Of a stretch of DNA of 64,000 bases, positions 1-9,869 are shown one piece after another. The position numbers were made by a program, and so were the translations under genes. The notes below the pieces were generated by a model. That model made no database searches. It saw only the letters and a program-made list of their open reading frames with translations, and was not told the DNA's origin. How positions within the stretch are numbered: position 1 is the stretch's first letter; each line of letters starts with the position of its first letter. The DNA is from Methylobacterium sp. Leaf123 (GTDB lineage Bacteria > Pseudomonadota > Alphaproteobacteria > Rhizobiales > Beijerinckiaceae). The stretch lies in NCBI RefSeq assembly GCF_001423405.1, contig NZ_LMNS01000009.1, forward strand, positions 102,085 through 166,084, written 5' to 3'.

Positions 1-297
1 CTGGAGGATCCCGCCGCGGCCTCGGGCCAGATCCGGGTGCGGGTGCTGTTCGAGGGCCGTCCGCTCGACGGCGCCAGCGTGGTCGCCACCGACGGCGTGA
101 ACTTCAAGAGCGAGGCGGACCAGGCCCGCGCCACGACGGATGCGCAGGGCGTCGCGGTGGTCTCGCTGCGCAGCGCCGGCCCGCAGGTCCTCGCCGTGGC
201 CCACCGCGTGACCCCCTCGCAGACACCGACGCTGGCCGATGCAGACAGCTACGGCGCAACCTTCGCCTTCACGCTCACTGACCCGAAATCCAACTGA
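1..297 (+). CDS. DUF4198-like secreted protein, C-terminal end (5' partial)
   Basis: The frame is open from base 1 to a TGA at 295-297, so the start lies outside the window. The 98 visible residues form a beta-rich, Ig/CNA-B-like end: VLFEGRPLDGASV, then a TTDAQGVAVVSL turn, then a final ATFAFTL strand. This pattern is typical of the C-terminus of DUF4198 (periplasmic, metal-uptake-associated) proteins. The family assignment rests on this short tail only. What precedes it, including any signal peptide, cannot be seen. Confidence 0.6.
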   Translation: MEDPAAASGQIRVRVLFEGRPLDGASVVATDGVNFKSEADQARATTDAQGVAVVSLRSAGPQVLAVAHRVTPSQTPTLADADSYGATFAFTLTDPKSN

Positions 298-806
298 GCG
301 CGAGGCTGGATGGAGCGCATGCGGCATCGGCTCTCAAAGCCTTCGCCGCCTCGATCAAGCCTCCCGACGCCGAACGGCAACGCTTTCTCGCCCGACGGTG
401 CGACGGGCTTACATCCTCGGTGCCGATGAGGGCGCACCACGAGCTGCGATGAGAGGCGGGACGCTTTACGGCGTCCGCCGAGCGCGCGGATGAACTCATG
501 GCAGCGCAGCGCAGTGCGCTGTCGTCACACGGGCACACGGGAATGTGCACGTACCTGTCGGAGAGCCCCGCTAAGCAAGCGGGGCTCGCGACCCCTCCAC
601 GATCCGCTGTCGGGCCGGCGGAGCGCTTGGCAGGCTCGCGAGTGCTGGAAGTCGGTTGGGACGTTTGAGTAGCCGTAACCGCGGTCCGGATCGTCACCCG
701 CCTGAACCGTGGGCCGAGGATCAAGCTCTGACGCGACGTCCTTCGGTCTAGGAGACCGGATCGAGCCGCATCGCCGTATCCGGCGTTCGCAGCCCTAATG
801 CCGAAA
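298..806. other. Gene-free stretch before tRNA-Glu
   Basis: No convincing coding frame was found; short frames on both strands have arginine/serine-rich compositions typical of shadow frames in high-GC DNA. The only structure seen is a strong hairpin at 563-587 and a small one at 744-758 (CGGTCT-AGG-AGACCG). Confidence 0.5.
563..587. terminator. Strong hairpin without U-tract
   Basis: GAGCCCCGCT (563-572) pairs perfectly with AGCGGGGCTC (578-587) around a 5-base loop. No run of T follows on either strand, so it may be a Rho-dependent or RNA-stabilising structure rather than a classical intrinsic terminator. Confidence 0.4.
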
Positions 807-881
807 TGGCGCGCCCTGCGGGAATCGAACCCGCCTTTTCAGCGTGAAAGGCTGACGTCCTAACCGATAGACGAAGGGCGC
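807..881 (-). tRNA. tRNA-Glu (TTC)
   Basis: Read on the minus strand, acceptor arm GCGCCCT pairs with AGGGCGC. A D-arm with GGTTAGGAC, an anticodon loop CTTTCAC (anticodon TTC), a T-arm with GGTTCGATTCC and a genome-encoded GCCA tail (807-810) complete the cloverleaf. It is 75 nt including CCA. A promoter-like element lies just upstream at 899-927. Confidence 0.95.
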
Positions 882-898
882 TGTCTGACGGCGACCGG

Positions 899-927
899 TC
901 TATAGTCGGGTTCGCCGCCGACGGCAA
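899..927 (-). promoter_or_regulatory. Sigma70-type promoter of tRNA-Glu
   Basis: On the minus strand TTGCCG (922-927) and TATAGA (899-904) are separated by exactly 17 bases and lie 18 bases upstream of the tRNA 5' end, as expected for a housekeeping tRNA promoter. Confidence 0.6.
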
Positions 928-1029
928 CGGCTTTGCCGCATGATTCCGCGACTTGACGCGGAGCGATCGCATCGGCTTCTCGGTCATCCGATACGCCACG
1001 CCCATTTCTCTGCCCTGAAAGACCCGCCC

Positions 1030-1836
1030 ATGACCCCGCCGCGCGACCGCCCGGCCAAGCCGTACGGCTTCCGGCCCCGCCCGCGAACGCAGCCCCCGGG
1101 ACCGGCGGCGCGTGAGGGGAGAGACCATGTCGTGCTCTATGGCTGGCATCCCGTCTCGCAGGCCCTGGCCAATGCGGGCCGCCACTTCCATCGGCTGCTC
1201 GCCACCGAGAACGCGCTGGCACGCCTCAAGGAGGCCGGGATCGAGCTGCCGATCGAACCGGAGATGGTCCGCCCCAGCGCGATCGACCGGCTGCTCGGCC
1301 CCGACGCGGTGCATCAGGGCCTCTATGCCGAGGCCGAGCCGCTGGCCGCCCCGGCCCTCGACGCAATGCCGGACGACGCGCTGCTGCTCGCCCTCGATCA
1401 GATCACCGATCCGCACAATGTCGGCGCCATCGTCCGGACGGCGGCTGCGTTCGGCGTCACCGCCATCATCACCACCGCGCGCCACTCGCCGAATGCCACC
1501 GGCGTGCTGGCGAAATCCGCCTCCGGCGGCCTGGAGCACGTGCCGCTGGTCATCGTGCGCAACCTAGCCGAGGCGCTGATCACGCTCGGCGAGCGCGGTT
1601 TCACCCGGATCGGACTCGATTCGGATGCCGGCACAACCCTCGATGCCGTCGGCCCGCGCCGTCCGGCGGTGCTCGTGCTCGGGGCCGAGGGGAAGGGCCT
1701 GCGTCAGCGCACCACCGAATGCTGCGACGTCTTGGTGCGCATCGACGCGACCGGCGCAATCCGCAGCCTCAACGTCTCGAATGCGGCGGCAATCACCCTC
1801 TACGCGCTGACGCGTTCGACCGAAACGCCAGCCTAA
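1030..1836 (+). CDS. rlmB: TrmH/SpoU family 23S rRNA 2'-O-ribose methyltransferase (RlmB-like)
   Basis: This is a 268-residue SPOUT-class RNA methyltransferase, expected to transfer a methyl group from SAM to a ribose 2'-OH (G2251 of 23S rRNA in RlmB). All three SpoU motifs are visible: LDQITDPHNVGAIVRTA (motif 1), VLGAEGKGLR (motif 2) and SLNVSNAAAITLY (motif 3, forming the knotted SAM site). An N-terminal substrate-binding region begins around VVLYGWHPVSQAL. The frame is open back to ATG 940, but I chose ATG 1030 because residues upstream are unlike the family and overlap the tRNA promoter side. RlmB is the best match; TrmH for tRNA or another SpoU member cannot be excluded. Confidence 0.85.
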   Translation: MTPPRDRPAKPYGFRPRPRTQPPGPAAREGRDHVVLYGWHPVSQALANAGRHFHRLLATENALARLKEAGIELPIEPEMVRPSAIDRLLGPDAVHQGLYAEAEPLAAPALDAMPDDALLLALDQITDPHNVGAIVRTAAAFGVTAIITTARHSPNATGVLAKSASGGLEHVPLVIVRNLAEALITLGERGFTRIGLDSDAGTTLDAVGPRRPAVLVLGAEGKGLRQRTTECCDVLVRIDATGAIRSLNVSNAAAITLYALTRSTETPA

Positions 1837-2249
1837 AACCCGATCCCGGCGCCGGATGGCGCCGGGTCTCGTCCGCAGACCGATACGCTCCGGTTCGGCA
1901 GCGACAAGATCCCGGACGAATCAGATCCGTCCGAACTCAGCTCTCGCGGCAGCGTTCGCGTCGGAGACTCCGGCATTCCAAGACGTTGCAAGACGTTGCG
2001 TCGCGCACGCGGATCCGGTATCGCTCGCACCGATTTCCTCATCGATACCGTCAGGATCCAGGCTTTCGTGCCCGGCGGACGCATCGCCGGGGGATCGAGC
2101 CCTCGACCATCGCTTTCAGCATGCGTCGGCCCTCCGAAAGGAGGCGAGCCCGACCGGATCGTCCATCCGGCGGGCGGCGGTGACGGGGGTCCTTTGCAAC
2201 ACGAGCCGCCGACGCAGGCCTCACGAAATGGGGCCATTCAGGAGAAAGA
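1837..2249. other. Long leader region upstream of rpsA
   Basis: No gene was recognised in these 413 bases. A tandem 10-bp repeat AGACGTTGCA/AGACGTTGCG occupies 1981-2000. A weak sigma70-like pair, TTGCGT (1996-2001) and TATCGC (2019-2024) with a 17-base spacer, could be the rpsA promoter. The region ends in the rpsA ribosome-binding site (AGGAGA, 2240-2245). Long leaders upstream of rpsA often serve autoregulation by S1 in other bacteria; that is inference here. Confidence 0.4.
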
Positions 2250-3962
2250 ATGTCAGCTGGTCTGAACGTAAGCTCTTCGGCCCGCGAGGATTTCGCGGCC
2301 CTGCTCGAGGAATCCTTCCTCCAGCATGAGATCACCGAAGGTTCGGTCGTCAAGGGCACCGTCGTCGGCATCGAGAAAGATGTCGCCGTCATCGATATCG
2401 GTGCCAAGACCGAGGGGCGCGTCCCCCTCAAGGAATTTACCGGCCCGGGCCGCGAGGGCGAGCTCAAGGTTGGCGACGAGGTCGAGGTTTACGTCGACCG
2501 CATCGAGAACGCGCTGGGCGAGGCCGTCATCTCGCGCGACAAGGCGCGCCGCGAGGAATCGTGGGTCAAGCTCGAGAAGGCCTTCGAGGCCAACGAGCGC
2601 GTCACCGGCACGATCTTCAACCAGGTCAAGGGTGGCTACACCGTCGATCTCGACGGCGCCGTGGCGTTCCTGCCGCGCTCGCAGGTCGATATCCGCCCGG
2701 TGCGCGACGTGACCCCGCTCCTCGGCACGCCCCAGCCGTTCCAGATCCTCAAGATGGATCGCCGCCGCGGCAACATCGTCGTGTCGCGCCGCACCGTGCT
2801 CGAAGAGAGCCGCGCCGAGCAGCGCTCGGAGCTGGTGGCCAACCTTGAGGAAGGTCAGGTCATCGACGGCGTCGTCAAGAACATCACCGAGTACGGCGCC
2901 TTCGTCGATCTCGGCGGCATCGACGGCCTGCTGCACGTCACCGACATGGCGTGGCGCCGCGTGAACCACCCGTCGGAGGTCGTGACCATCGGCCAGACGG
3001 TCAAGGTCAAGATCATCAAGATCAACCACGAGACGCACCGCATCTCGCTCGGCATCAAGCAGCTCCTGGCCGATCCGTGGGAGGGCATCGCCGCCCGTTA
3101 CCCCGAGGAAGCCAAGCTCAAGGGCCGCGTGACCAACATCACCGATTACGGCGCCTTCGTGGAGCTGGAGCCGGGGATCGAGGGCCTGATCCACGTCTCC
3201 GAGATGAGCTGGACCAAGAAGAACGTCCATCCGGGCAAGATCGTCTCCACCTCTCAGGAGGTCGAGGTGCAGATCCTGGAAGTCGATTCGGTCAAGCGCC
3301 GCATCTCGCTCGGCCTCAAGCAGACCCTGCAGAACCCGTGGGATGCCTTCGCCGAGAAGCACCCGGTCGGTTCCGAGGTCGAGGGCGAGGTCAAGAACAA
3401 GACCGAGTTCGGCCTGTTCATCGGCCTCGAAGGCGATGTCGACGGCATGGTCCACCTGTCGGATCTCGACTGGAACCGTCCCGGCGAGCAGGTCATCGAG
3501 GAGTTCAAGAAGGGCGACATGGTCCGCGCCCAGGTTCTCGACGTCGATGTCGAGAAGGAGCGCATCTCGCTCGGCGTGAAGCAGCTCGGCGGCGATCCCT
3601 TCGCCGAAGCCGGCGAGGTCAAGAAGGGCCAGATCGTCACCTGCGAGGTCGTCGAGGTGAAGGATTCGGGCCTGGAGGTGAAGCTCGTCGACACCGACAT
3701 GCAGACCTTCATCCGCCGCGCCGAACTCGCCCGTGACCGTGGTGACCAGCGTCCCGAGCGTTTCGCCGCCGGCGAGAAGTTCGACGCCCGCGTCATCCAG
3801 TTCGATCGCAAGGCCCGCCGCGTGCAGGTCTCGATCAAGGCGCTGGAAGTCGCTGAGGAGAAGGAGGCGATGGCCCAGTTCGGCTCCGCCGATTCGGGTG
3901 CCTCGCTCGGCGACATACTCGGTGCCGCCTTCAACAAGAAGAAGGGTGGCGACGAGGAGTAA
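2250..3962 (+). CDS. rpsA: 30S ribosomal protein S1
   Basis: The 570-residue product has six S1 (OB-fold) domains in tandem, close to the usual length of proteobacterial S1 (about 557). Repeated signatures are easy to see: ITEYGAFVDLGGIDGLLHVTD, ITDYGAFVELEPGIEGLIHVSE and KTEFGLFIGLEGDVDGMVHLSD, each followed by an RISLG(I/L)KQ strand. It unfolds mRNA leaders and helps dock mRNA on the 30S subunit. ATG 2250 has a well-spaced AGGAGA ribosome-binding site. A strong intrinsic terminator follows immediately (3988-4019). In many relatives rpsA follows cmk; here an rRNA methyltransferase is upstream instead. Confidence 0.98.
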   Translation: MSAGLNVSSSAREDFAALLEESFLQHEITEGSVVKGTVVGIEKDVAVIDIGAKTEGRVPLKEFTGPGREGELKVGDEVEVYVDRIENALGEAVISRDKARREESWVKLEKAFEANERVTGTIFNQVKGGYTVDLDGAVAFLPRSQVDIRPVRDVTPLLGTPQPFQILKMDRRRGNIVVSRRTVLEESRAEQRSELVANLEEGQVIDGVVKNITEYGAFVDLGGIDGLLHVTDMAWRRVNHPSEVVTIGQTVKVKIIKINHETHRISLGIKQLLADPWEGIAARYPEEAKLKGRVTNITDYGAFVELEPGIEGLIHVSEMSWTKKNVHPGKIVSTSQEVEVQILEVDSVKRRISLGLKQTLQNPWDAFAEKHPVGSEVEGEVKNKTEFGLFIGLEGDVDGMVHLSDLDWNRPGEQVIEEFKKGDMVRAQVLDVDVEKERISLGVKQLGGDPFAEAGEVKKGQIVTCEVVEVKDSGLEVKLVDTDMQTFIRRAELARDRGDQRPERFAAGEKFDARVIQFDRKARRVQVSIKALEVAEEKEAMAQFGSADSGASLGDILGAAFNKKKGGDEE

Positions 3963-3987
3963 GCCTCGCTGCCTTCCCATTCTGCCT

Positions 3988-4019
3988 CGGGGCCGGCTCT
4001 GCCGGCCCCGAACTTTTTC
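3988..4019 (+). terminator. Intrinsic terminator of rpsA
   Basis: A perfect 10-bp GC stem CGGGGCCGGC / GCCGGCCCCG with TCT loop (3988-4010) is followed by AACTTTTTCT, 26 bases after the rpsA stop. This is a textbook Rho-independent terminator. Confidence 0.9.
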
Positions 4020-4054
4020 TGGTCCTGTTTTCGAAACGTCCCGAAGCGAGCGCG

Positions 4055-5380
4055 ATGGCAAACCGCCTCTCGAGCTTAGGCGCCAGCCTGAGATGGTTGA
4101 GGGGCAGGCGCCCCGGACACCGCTCCGATCCGCTCCCGTCCCAATTCGAGTCCGAGCGCTATCTCGACCTCAACGCCGATGTGGCGATGGCGGTCGAAGC
4201 CGGTCTCATCGCCTCGGCGGAAGAGCATTACCGCGTCTTCGGTCACCGCGAGGGGCGTCCGTTCCAGGTTCCGTCCGCGACGGCCGAACTCGGCGGCGGC
4301 ATCGCCGGGCCTTGGACCTACCGCTACCCCTACCGCGCCTGGCCCGAGCTGCCGGCCATCGCCTTCGCCGCGCCGCGCCCCGGCCCCGAGGACGACGCCA
4401 TCGCGCGACGCCTCATCGCCGCTTGGCAATCCGGCGCCGGACGCGCGCCGATCCAGGCCGACAGCGAGGGCATGTGGGCGGCCCGCACCCAGGGCTTTCC
4501 CGATTTCCACCGCGCCCTTCAGGGCGGGGATGCCGGCGCGCTCGCCGGCCTGCTGAACAACCTGTTCCAGTCCCATCTCGCGCACGGCATCGCCATGGGG
4601 CGCACGATGGCGACGCTGGCCCGCCACGCGCCCACACCGTTCGCCGCAAGCTGGTGCGACCGGCTGCTGCGGCTCTCGGAGGCGGTCGGCCTCGCGCCGA
4701 CCCGTTCACCCGAGCAGGGCGATTACGCGGCCGCGCTTGCCGGCCCCCTTGCCCGGCATGTCGAGCCGGCGCGCCTTGAAGCCGAACTCGGCTTCCCCCT
4801 GGCGTTCCCCGAGGTCGGCGCCCCGTTCGGTGTGCGTTACGGCGCCGGCATCCTGCCAGAGCATGCCTTGACCCACGCCTACGCCGCTTGGCGGGTCGGA
4901 CAACTCGGCCGCTTCGACCGCGTGGTCGAGATCGGCGGCGGTTTCGGCGGGCTGGCTTGGTTCCTTCGCCGACCCGACCGGCACTATACGATCCTCGATC
5001 TACCCTTCACCAACGTGCTCCAGGGCTGGTTCCTGCTGAAAGCGGGCCTCGACGTGTCCCTGGCCGGCGAGCCGGATGCCACGATCCGGGTCCTGCCGTG
5101 GTGGGAGATCGAGCGGAACGAGGGCTACGATCTGGCGATCAACCAGGATTCGCTTCCGGAAATGCCGCCGGAGACGGCCGCCATGTATATCGCGCGGATC
5201 CGCGCCATCGCGCCGCTGTTCTACTCGATCAATCAGGAGGCGGCGGCCCCGAACACCGACGCTTTCCGGCAGGCCATCGTCGCCGATCTGGTCGCGCGGG
5301 ACGGCGGCTACCGGAGGCTGAGCCGGCATCTGTTCTGGATGCGGGACGGCTACGTGGAAGAGATCTACGCTCGACGCTGA
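4055..5380 (+). CDS. Putative sugar O-methyltransferase with an N-terminal glycan-enzyme-type repeat
   Basis: The 441-residue protein has a SAM-binding motif VVEIGGGFGGLAWFL at about residues 290-304, followed by YTILDLPFTN and a NQDSLPEMP segment. This arrangement matches the 'putative sugar O-methyltransferase' family (TIGR04371-like) of polysaccharide clusters. Residues about 29-70 (ESERYLDLNADVAMAV through GHREGRPF) match a short repeat commonly attached to rhizobial glycosyltransferases and methyltransferases. There is no signal peptide, so it should act in the cytoplasm. It stands alone between the rpsA terminator and sppA, away from any visible glycan cluster. The class is fairly secure; the sugar substrate is unknown. 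Confidence 0.7.
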   Translation: MANRLSSLGASLRWLRGRRPGHRSDPLPSQFESERYLDLNADVAMAVEAGLIASAEEHYRVFGHREGRPFQVPSATAELGGGIAGPWTYRYPYRAWPELPAIAFAAPRPGPEDDAIARRLIAAWQSGAGRAPIQADSEGMWAARTQGFPDFHRALQGGDAGALAGLLNNLFQSHLAHGIAMGRTMATLARHAPTPFAASWCDRLLRLSEAVGLAPTRSPEQGDYAAALAGPLARHVEPARLEAELGFPLAFPEVGAPFGVRYGAGILPEHALTHAYAAWRVGQLGRFDRVVEIGGGFGGLAWFLRRPDRHYTILDLPFTNVLQGWFLLKAGLDVSLAGEPDATIRVLPWWEIERNEGYDLAINQDSLPEMPPETAAMYIARIRAIAPLFYSINQEAAAPNTDAFRQAIVADLVARDGGYRRLSRHLFWMRDGYVEEIYARR

Positions 5381-5628
5381 ACGGGTTACCCCTCGTGGAC
5401 CTGGCGTCGGACGACGACCGGCGCGGGTTGTACCGGCCGGGTCGGAACGGGCTCTTGCCCGCGCGCCTCGGCCGGCGCTAAACACGAGCGCAGCAACCGA
5501 ACCCAAGTTCATCAAGGGTTTGGCCGGAATCCGGATCGGACAGGGCCGTGCTCCCGCAGGGCACGGCGTGAACGGTCCCAAAGAAACGACGGCTGCACCG
5601 CGCCGCTTGGAGAGGAGTACATCGTCGG

Positions 5629-6594
5629 ATGGCTGCAGACGCCGAGTTTCTCATCGATCGCCGCCGTCTGCGCCGCAAGCTCACGCTGTGGCGGATGCTC
5701 GGCATCGGTGCCGCCATCATCGCCGTCGGTGCGTTGGGCTACCGCGCGCGGGTCGGCGAGGGCCGGCTGTTCCCGGCCACCGAGAACCAGATCGCCCGGA
5801 TCTCGATCGGCGGGTTCATCGCCGGCAGTGAATCGACCCGCAAGCTGATCGAGCGGGTCGGCGAGTCGAACGCGGTCAAGGGCGTGGTGATCTCGATCTC
5901 GTCCCCCGGCGGCACGACGACCGGCTCGGAGGAACTCTACCGCAACCTGCGCGCGCTGGCGGCGAAGAAGCCGATGGTCGCCTTCGTCGATGGCACGGCC
6001 GCCTCGGGCGCCTACATCACCGCGATCGCCGCCGATCACATCGTCGCCCGCGAGACTGCGCTCGTCGGCTCGATCGGTGTGCTGTTCCAGTATCCGGACG
6101 TCTCCGGCCTGCTCGACAAGGTCGGCGTGAAAGTCGAATCGGTCAAATCCTCGCCGCTCAAGGCGGAGCCCTCGGGCTTCAGCCCGACTTCGCCGGAGGC
6201 GCGCGCGGCCCTGGCAGCGATCGTTCTCGACACCTACGGCTGGTTCAAGGGTCTGGTGGCGGAGCGCCGCGGCATGAACGACAGCCAGATTGCCGCCGTC
6301 GCCGACGGCCGCGTGTTCAGCGGCCGCCAGAGCCTGCCCCTCAAGCTCGTCGACGAACTCGGCGGTGAGCGCCAGGCGGTGGCATGGCTGGAGAAGGAGA
6401 AGAAGGTTCCCGAGAAGCTTCCGGTGAAGGATTGGAAGCCGAAGGCCGATGGCGGGTTCAAGCTCTGGTCGGCTCTGGGGCTCGGCGCCGATCTTCTCGG
6501 TCTCGAAAGCCTCGCCAGCCGTCTCCGTGCGGTCGAGGACGAAGCCGCCGGGCTCACCGGCGGGCTCCTGGCCGTCTGGCGGCCGGCCCCCTGA
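5629..6594 (+). CDS. sppA: Signal peptide peptidase SppA (short, 36K type)
   Basis: A 321-residue membrane-anchored serine protease of family S49 that clears cleaved signal peptides. One N-terminal transmembrane segment (about 23-38) precedes the protease domain. The nucleophile is probably Ser126 in DGTAASGAY and the general base Lys178 in [10 protein letters not shown]; both are present. The length fits the single-domain type, not the double-length E. coli SppA. ATG 5629 is preceded by a strong GGAGAGGAG. A small hairpin (5545-5567, GCCGTGC/GCACGGC) lies in the leader. It sits 41 bases before ihfB, a pairing common in Hyphomicrobiales. Confidence 0.93.
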   Translation: MAADAEFLIDRRRLRRKLTLWRMLGIGAAIIAVGALGYRARVGEGRLFPATENQIARISIGGFIAGSESTRKLIERVGESNAVKGVVISISSPGGTTTGSEELYRNLRALAAKKPMVAFVDGTAASGAYITAIAADHIVARETALVGSIGVLFQYPDVSGLLDKVGVKVESVKSSPLKAEPSGFSPTSPEARAALAAIVLDTYGWFKGLVAERRGMNDSQIAAVADGRVFSGRQSLPLKLVDELGGERQAVAWLEKEKKVPEKLPVKDWKPKADGGFKLWSALGLGADLLGLESLASRLRAVEDEAAGLTGGLLAVWRPAP

Positions 6595-6635
6595 GGTCTC
6601 GCGCCGCGCCAGCCCCGCATTCGGAAGAGAGCCGC

Positions 6636-6944
6636 ATGATCAAGTCGGAACTCGTGCTCAAGATTGCTGAGCAGAACCCCCATCTCTACCAGCGCGACGT
6701 CGAGACCCTGGTGAACGCGATCCTCGATACGATCGCCGACGCCCTGGCTCAGGGCGATCGGGTGGAGCTGCGCGGCTTCGGCGCCTTCTCGGTCAAGCGC
6801 CGCGAGGCCCGCCGCGGGCGCAACCCGCGCACGGGCGAATCCGTGGCGGTGTCGGAGAAGGCGATTCCCGTCTTCAAGACCGGCAAGGAGATGCGCCTGC
6901 GCCTCAACCGCGCCGGCATCGGCGACGAGCAGCCGAGCGCCTGA
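6636..6944 (+). CDS. ihfB: Integration host factor subunit beta
   Basis: A 102-residue HU/IHF-family DNA-bending protein. Conserved elements are present: the dimerising N-terminus [17 protein letters not shown], the [13 protein letters not shown] beta-arm base and the RNPRTGE DNA-intercalating arm, followed by [10 protein letters not shown]. The arm and the C-terminal helix favour IHF-beta over HU. The frame runs further upstream, but ATG 6636 is the only start giving the family N-terminus. It forms a heterodimer with IHF-alpha, encoded elsewhere. Confidence 0.95.
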   Translation: MIKSELVLKIAEQNPHLYQRDVETLVNAILDTIADALAQGDRVELRGFGAFSVKRREARRGRNPRTGESVAVSEKAIPVFKTGKEMRLRLNRAGIGDEQPSA

Positions 6945-7165
6945 CCGCACCCGCGCCGAACGCCGTGACAGGCGTGACTCACGGCGCGGTTTCGACATCG
7001 CGGTTCGCCGCGCCCTTTTCGATGCGCCTTGCGCCGAACCGGCATCCCCTTCGGCGTGAAACGCTCTAGTTCTGCGGTCTGAGCCTCGAAACGCCCTCGC
7101 TCGAACGCCCTTAGCGGCACCGGTGAGCCCGTGAGGGCCCACGCCGTCCGTCGGAGACCTCTTGC

Positions 7166-7534
7166 ATGATTCGATTTCTGAAGGCGCTGATTCTGCTGCC
7201 GATCGCGGTGGTGGTGGTCCTGCTTGCCGTCGCCAATCGCGAAGCCGTGACCCTCTCCTTCGATCCCTTCTCGCCTGAGCCCGTGTTCAGCCTCATCCTG
7301 CCGCTTTACGCAGTGGTGTTCGGCTCGGTGGCGCTCGGCATCCTGGTCGGCGGGATTGGAAGCTGGCTCGGGCAGAGCGGGACGCGCCAGCGGGCGCGCT
7401 ATCACCGCCGTGAGGCCGACCGTCTCGCCAAGGAGGCCGCCGAGCTCAAGACCTTCGGCACGCCGGGCGCGGAGCCGGGCTACGCTGCTGCCGGCACCTA
7501 CACCGCCCTGCCGGCCCCGGCAGCGGCGCGCTGA
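7166..7534 (+). CDS. lapA: LapA-domain (DUF1049) inner-membrane protein
   Basis: This 122-residue protein has two hydrophobic segments (about 4-23 and 41-65) separated by the short ANREAVTLSFDPF loop, then a charged helix RARYHRREADRLAKEAAEL and a flexible Ala/Pro tail. That layout is the LapA/DUF1049 domain, which in E. coli helps LapB control LPS assembly through LpxC turnover. The position between ihfB and trpF is conserved in Hyphomicrobiales. Family membership is secure; the LPS role here is extrapolated. Confidence 0.85.
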   Translation: MIRFLKALILLPIAVVVVLLAVANREAVTLSFDPFSPEPVFSLILPLYAVVFGSVALGILVGGIGSWLGQSGTRQRARYHRREADRLAKEAAELKTFGTPGAEPGYAAAGTYTALPAPAAAR

Positions 7535-7550
7535 GGGCGTCGTTCCGCCC

Positions 7551-8198
7551 ATGGCAGACATCTGCGTCAAGATCTGCGGCCTGAGCACCGAGACGACGCT
7601 CGACGCGGCCCTCGACGCGGGCGCCGACCTCGTCGGCTTCGTCCACTTCCCCAAGAGCCCACGCCACGTCACCCTGGAACAGGGCCGAGGCCTCGCGCAG
7701 CGGGCGCGGGGGAGGGCGCAGCGGGTCGTGCTGCTGGTCGATCCGGACGACGCCATGCTCGCCGCCGCCATCGAGGCGCTCGATCCCGACATGATCCAGC
7801 TTCACGGCCATGAGACGCCGCAGCGTGTCGCAGAGATCCGGGCAAGGATCGGCCGGCCGGTCATGAAGGCCGTCGGCATTGCCGCAATCGCCGATCTTCG
7901 CGCGCTCCCGGCCTATGCCGTCGTCGCCGACCGGCTTCTGCTCGACGCAAAGCCTCCCCCCGGCGCGGACCTGCCGGGCGGAAACGGCCGTAGCTTCGAC
8001 TGGGACATCCTCAACGGGGCGGAACTGCCGGCCGGCACGATGCTGTCGGGCGGCCTCGATGCCGGCAATGTCGGCACGGCGCTGGTGCGAACGCGGCTGG
8101 CCGCCGTCGATGTCTCGTCGGGTGTCGAGATCCGGCCGGGCGAGAAGGATCCGGACCGAATCGCGGCCTTTATCGCCGCCGCCCGCCGCGGAGCCTGA
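7551..8198 (+). CDS. trpF: Phosphoribosylanthranilate isomerase
   Basis: The 215-residue TIM-barrel enzyme converts phosphoribosylanthranilate to CdRP in tryptophan synthesis. The signature VKICGLST carries the catalytic Cys (residue 8), and GFVHFPKSPRHV, QLHGHETPQ and MLSGGLDAGNV (phosphate-binding loops) follow in order. The frame is open well upstream, but ATG 7551 begins the family N-terminus and is 16 bases after the lapA stop. It stands as a free trpF, not fused to trpC, directly upstream of trpB. Confidence 0.96.
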   Translation: MADICVKICGLSTETTLDAALDAGADLVGFVHFPKSPRHVTLEQGRGLAQRARGRAQRVVLLVDPDDAMLAAAIEALDPDMIQLHGHETPQRVAEIRARIGRPVMKAVGIAAIADLRALPAYAVVADRLLLDAKPPPGADLPGGNGRSFDWDILNGAELPAGTMLSGGLDAGNVGTALVRTRLAAVDVSSGVEIRPGEKDPDRIAAFIAAARRGA

Positions 8199-8320
8199 CC
8201 GTCGCAAGTGGCATCCGGCGGTTGCTTCCGCGCGTTTGTCCGGCTGTGCCGCATTGCGGCGACCCGCGCATGGGTCTAGCACGCGAGCTAACCCTCTGAT
8301 CTTCGCGAAGGACCGTCCCC

Positions 8321-9562
<1,242 letters not shown>

Positions 9563-9596
9563 GGGGGAGAACCTGCGCGAGGGCCGCAACAGACCG

Positions 9597-9625
9597 TTGA
9601 CACCCTCGCGCGCTTCTCCCTATAT
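9597..9625 (+). promoter_or_regulatory. Sigma70-type promoter of tRNA-Met
   Basis: A perfect TTGACA (9597-9602) is followed after 17 bases by CTATAT (9620-9625; TATATC with an 18-base spacer is the alternative). The predicted start of transcription is about 30 bases before the tRNA. Confidence 0.7.
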
Positions 9626-9665
9626 CCCGCCCATCGGACGCCGCGTCAGCGCCGTCCGAGACAGT

Positions 9666-9742
9666 GGCGGGGTAGCTCAGCTGGTTAGAGCAGAGGAATC
9701 ATAATCCTTGTGTCGGGGGTTCAAATCCCTCCCTCGCTACCA
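9666..9742 (+). tRNA. tRNA-Met (CAT), elongator type
   Basis: The 77-nt cloverleaf runs from GGCGGGGTAGCTCAG through anticodon loop ATCATAA (CAT) to the encoded CCA at 9740-9742. The first pair is a G-U wobble (G1-U72), and the anticodon stem lacks the three consecutive G-C pairs of initiators, so this is elongator Met. A CAT-anticodon tRNA-Ile2 is possible in principle, but the body matches alphaproteobacterial tRNA-Met. Confidence 0.95.
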
Positions 9743-9773
9743 AATCATCCTTGAGTAGAACGTCGAGACGCCG

Positions 9774-9801
9774 AGCCCTGGACATCCGTCCGGGGCTTTT
9801 T
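9774..9801 (+). terminator. Intrinsic terminator of tRNA-Met
   Basis: AGCCCTGGAC (9774-9783) pairs with GTCCGGGGCT (9788-9797, one G-U) around a 4-base loop and runs into TTTTTGTTGTTGT, 32 bases after the tRNA. Confidence 0.85.
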
Positions 9802-9869
9802 GTTGTTGTGGGTTACCCTCTCGGGATTGAGCTGCTTGGGCCGGGCGAGGAACGCGCCGTCACCTCGCC

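Noticed and set aside
2253..4061. A 602-codon open frame antisense to rpsA
   Set aside because: It mirrors the S1 repeats in the opposite frame, has a Leu/Asp/Arg-rich composition and no family motif; it is a shadow of high-GC coding.
9666..9742. tRNA-Met as a proven island attachment site
   Set aside because: No integrase and no direct repeat of the tRNA 3' end were seen in the window; kept only as a question.
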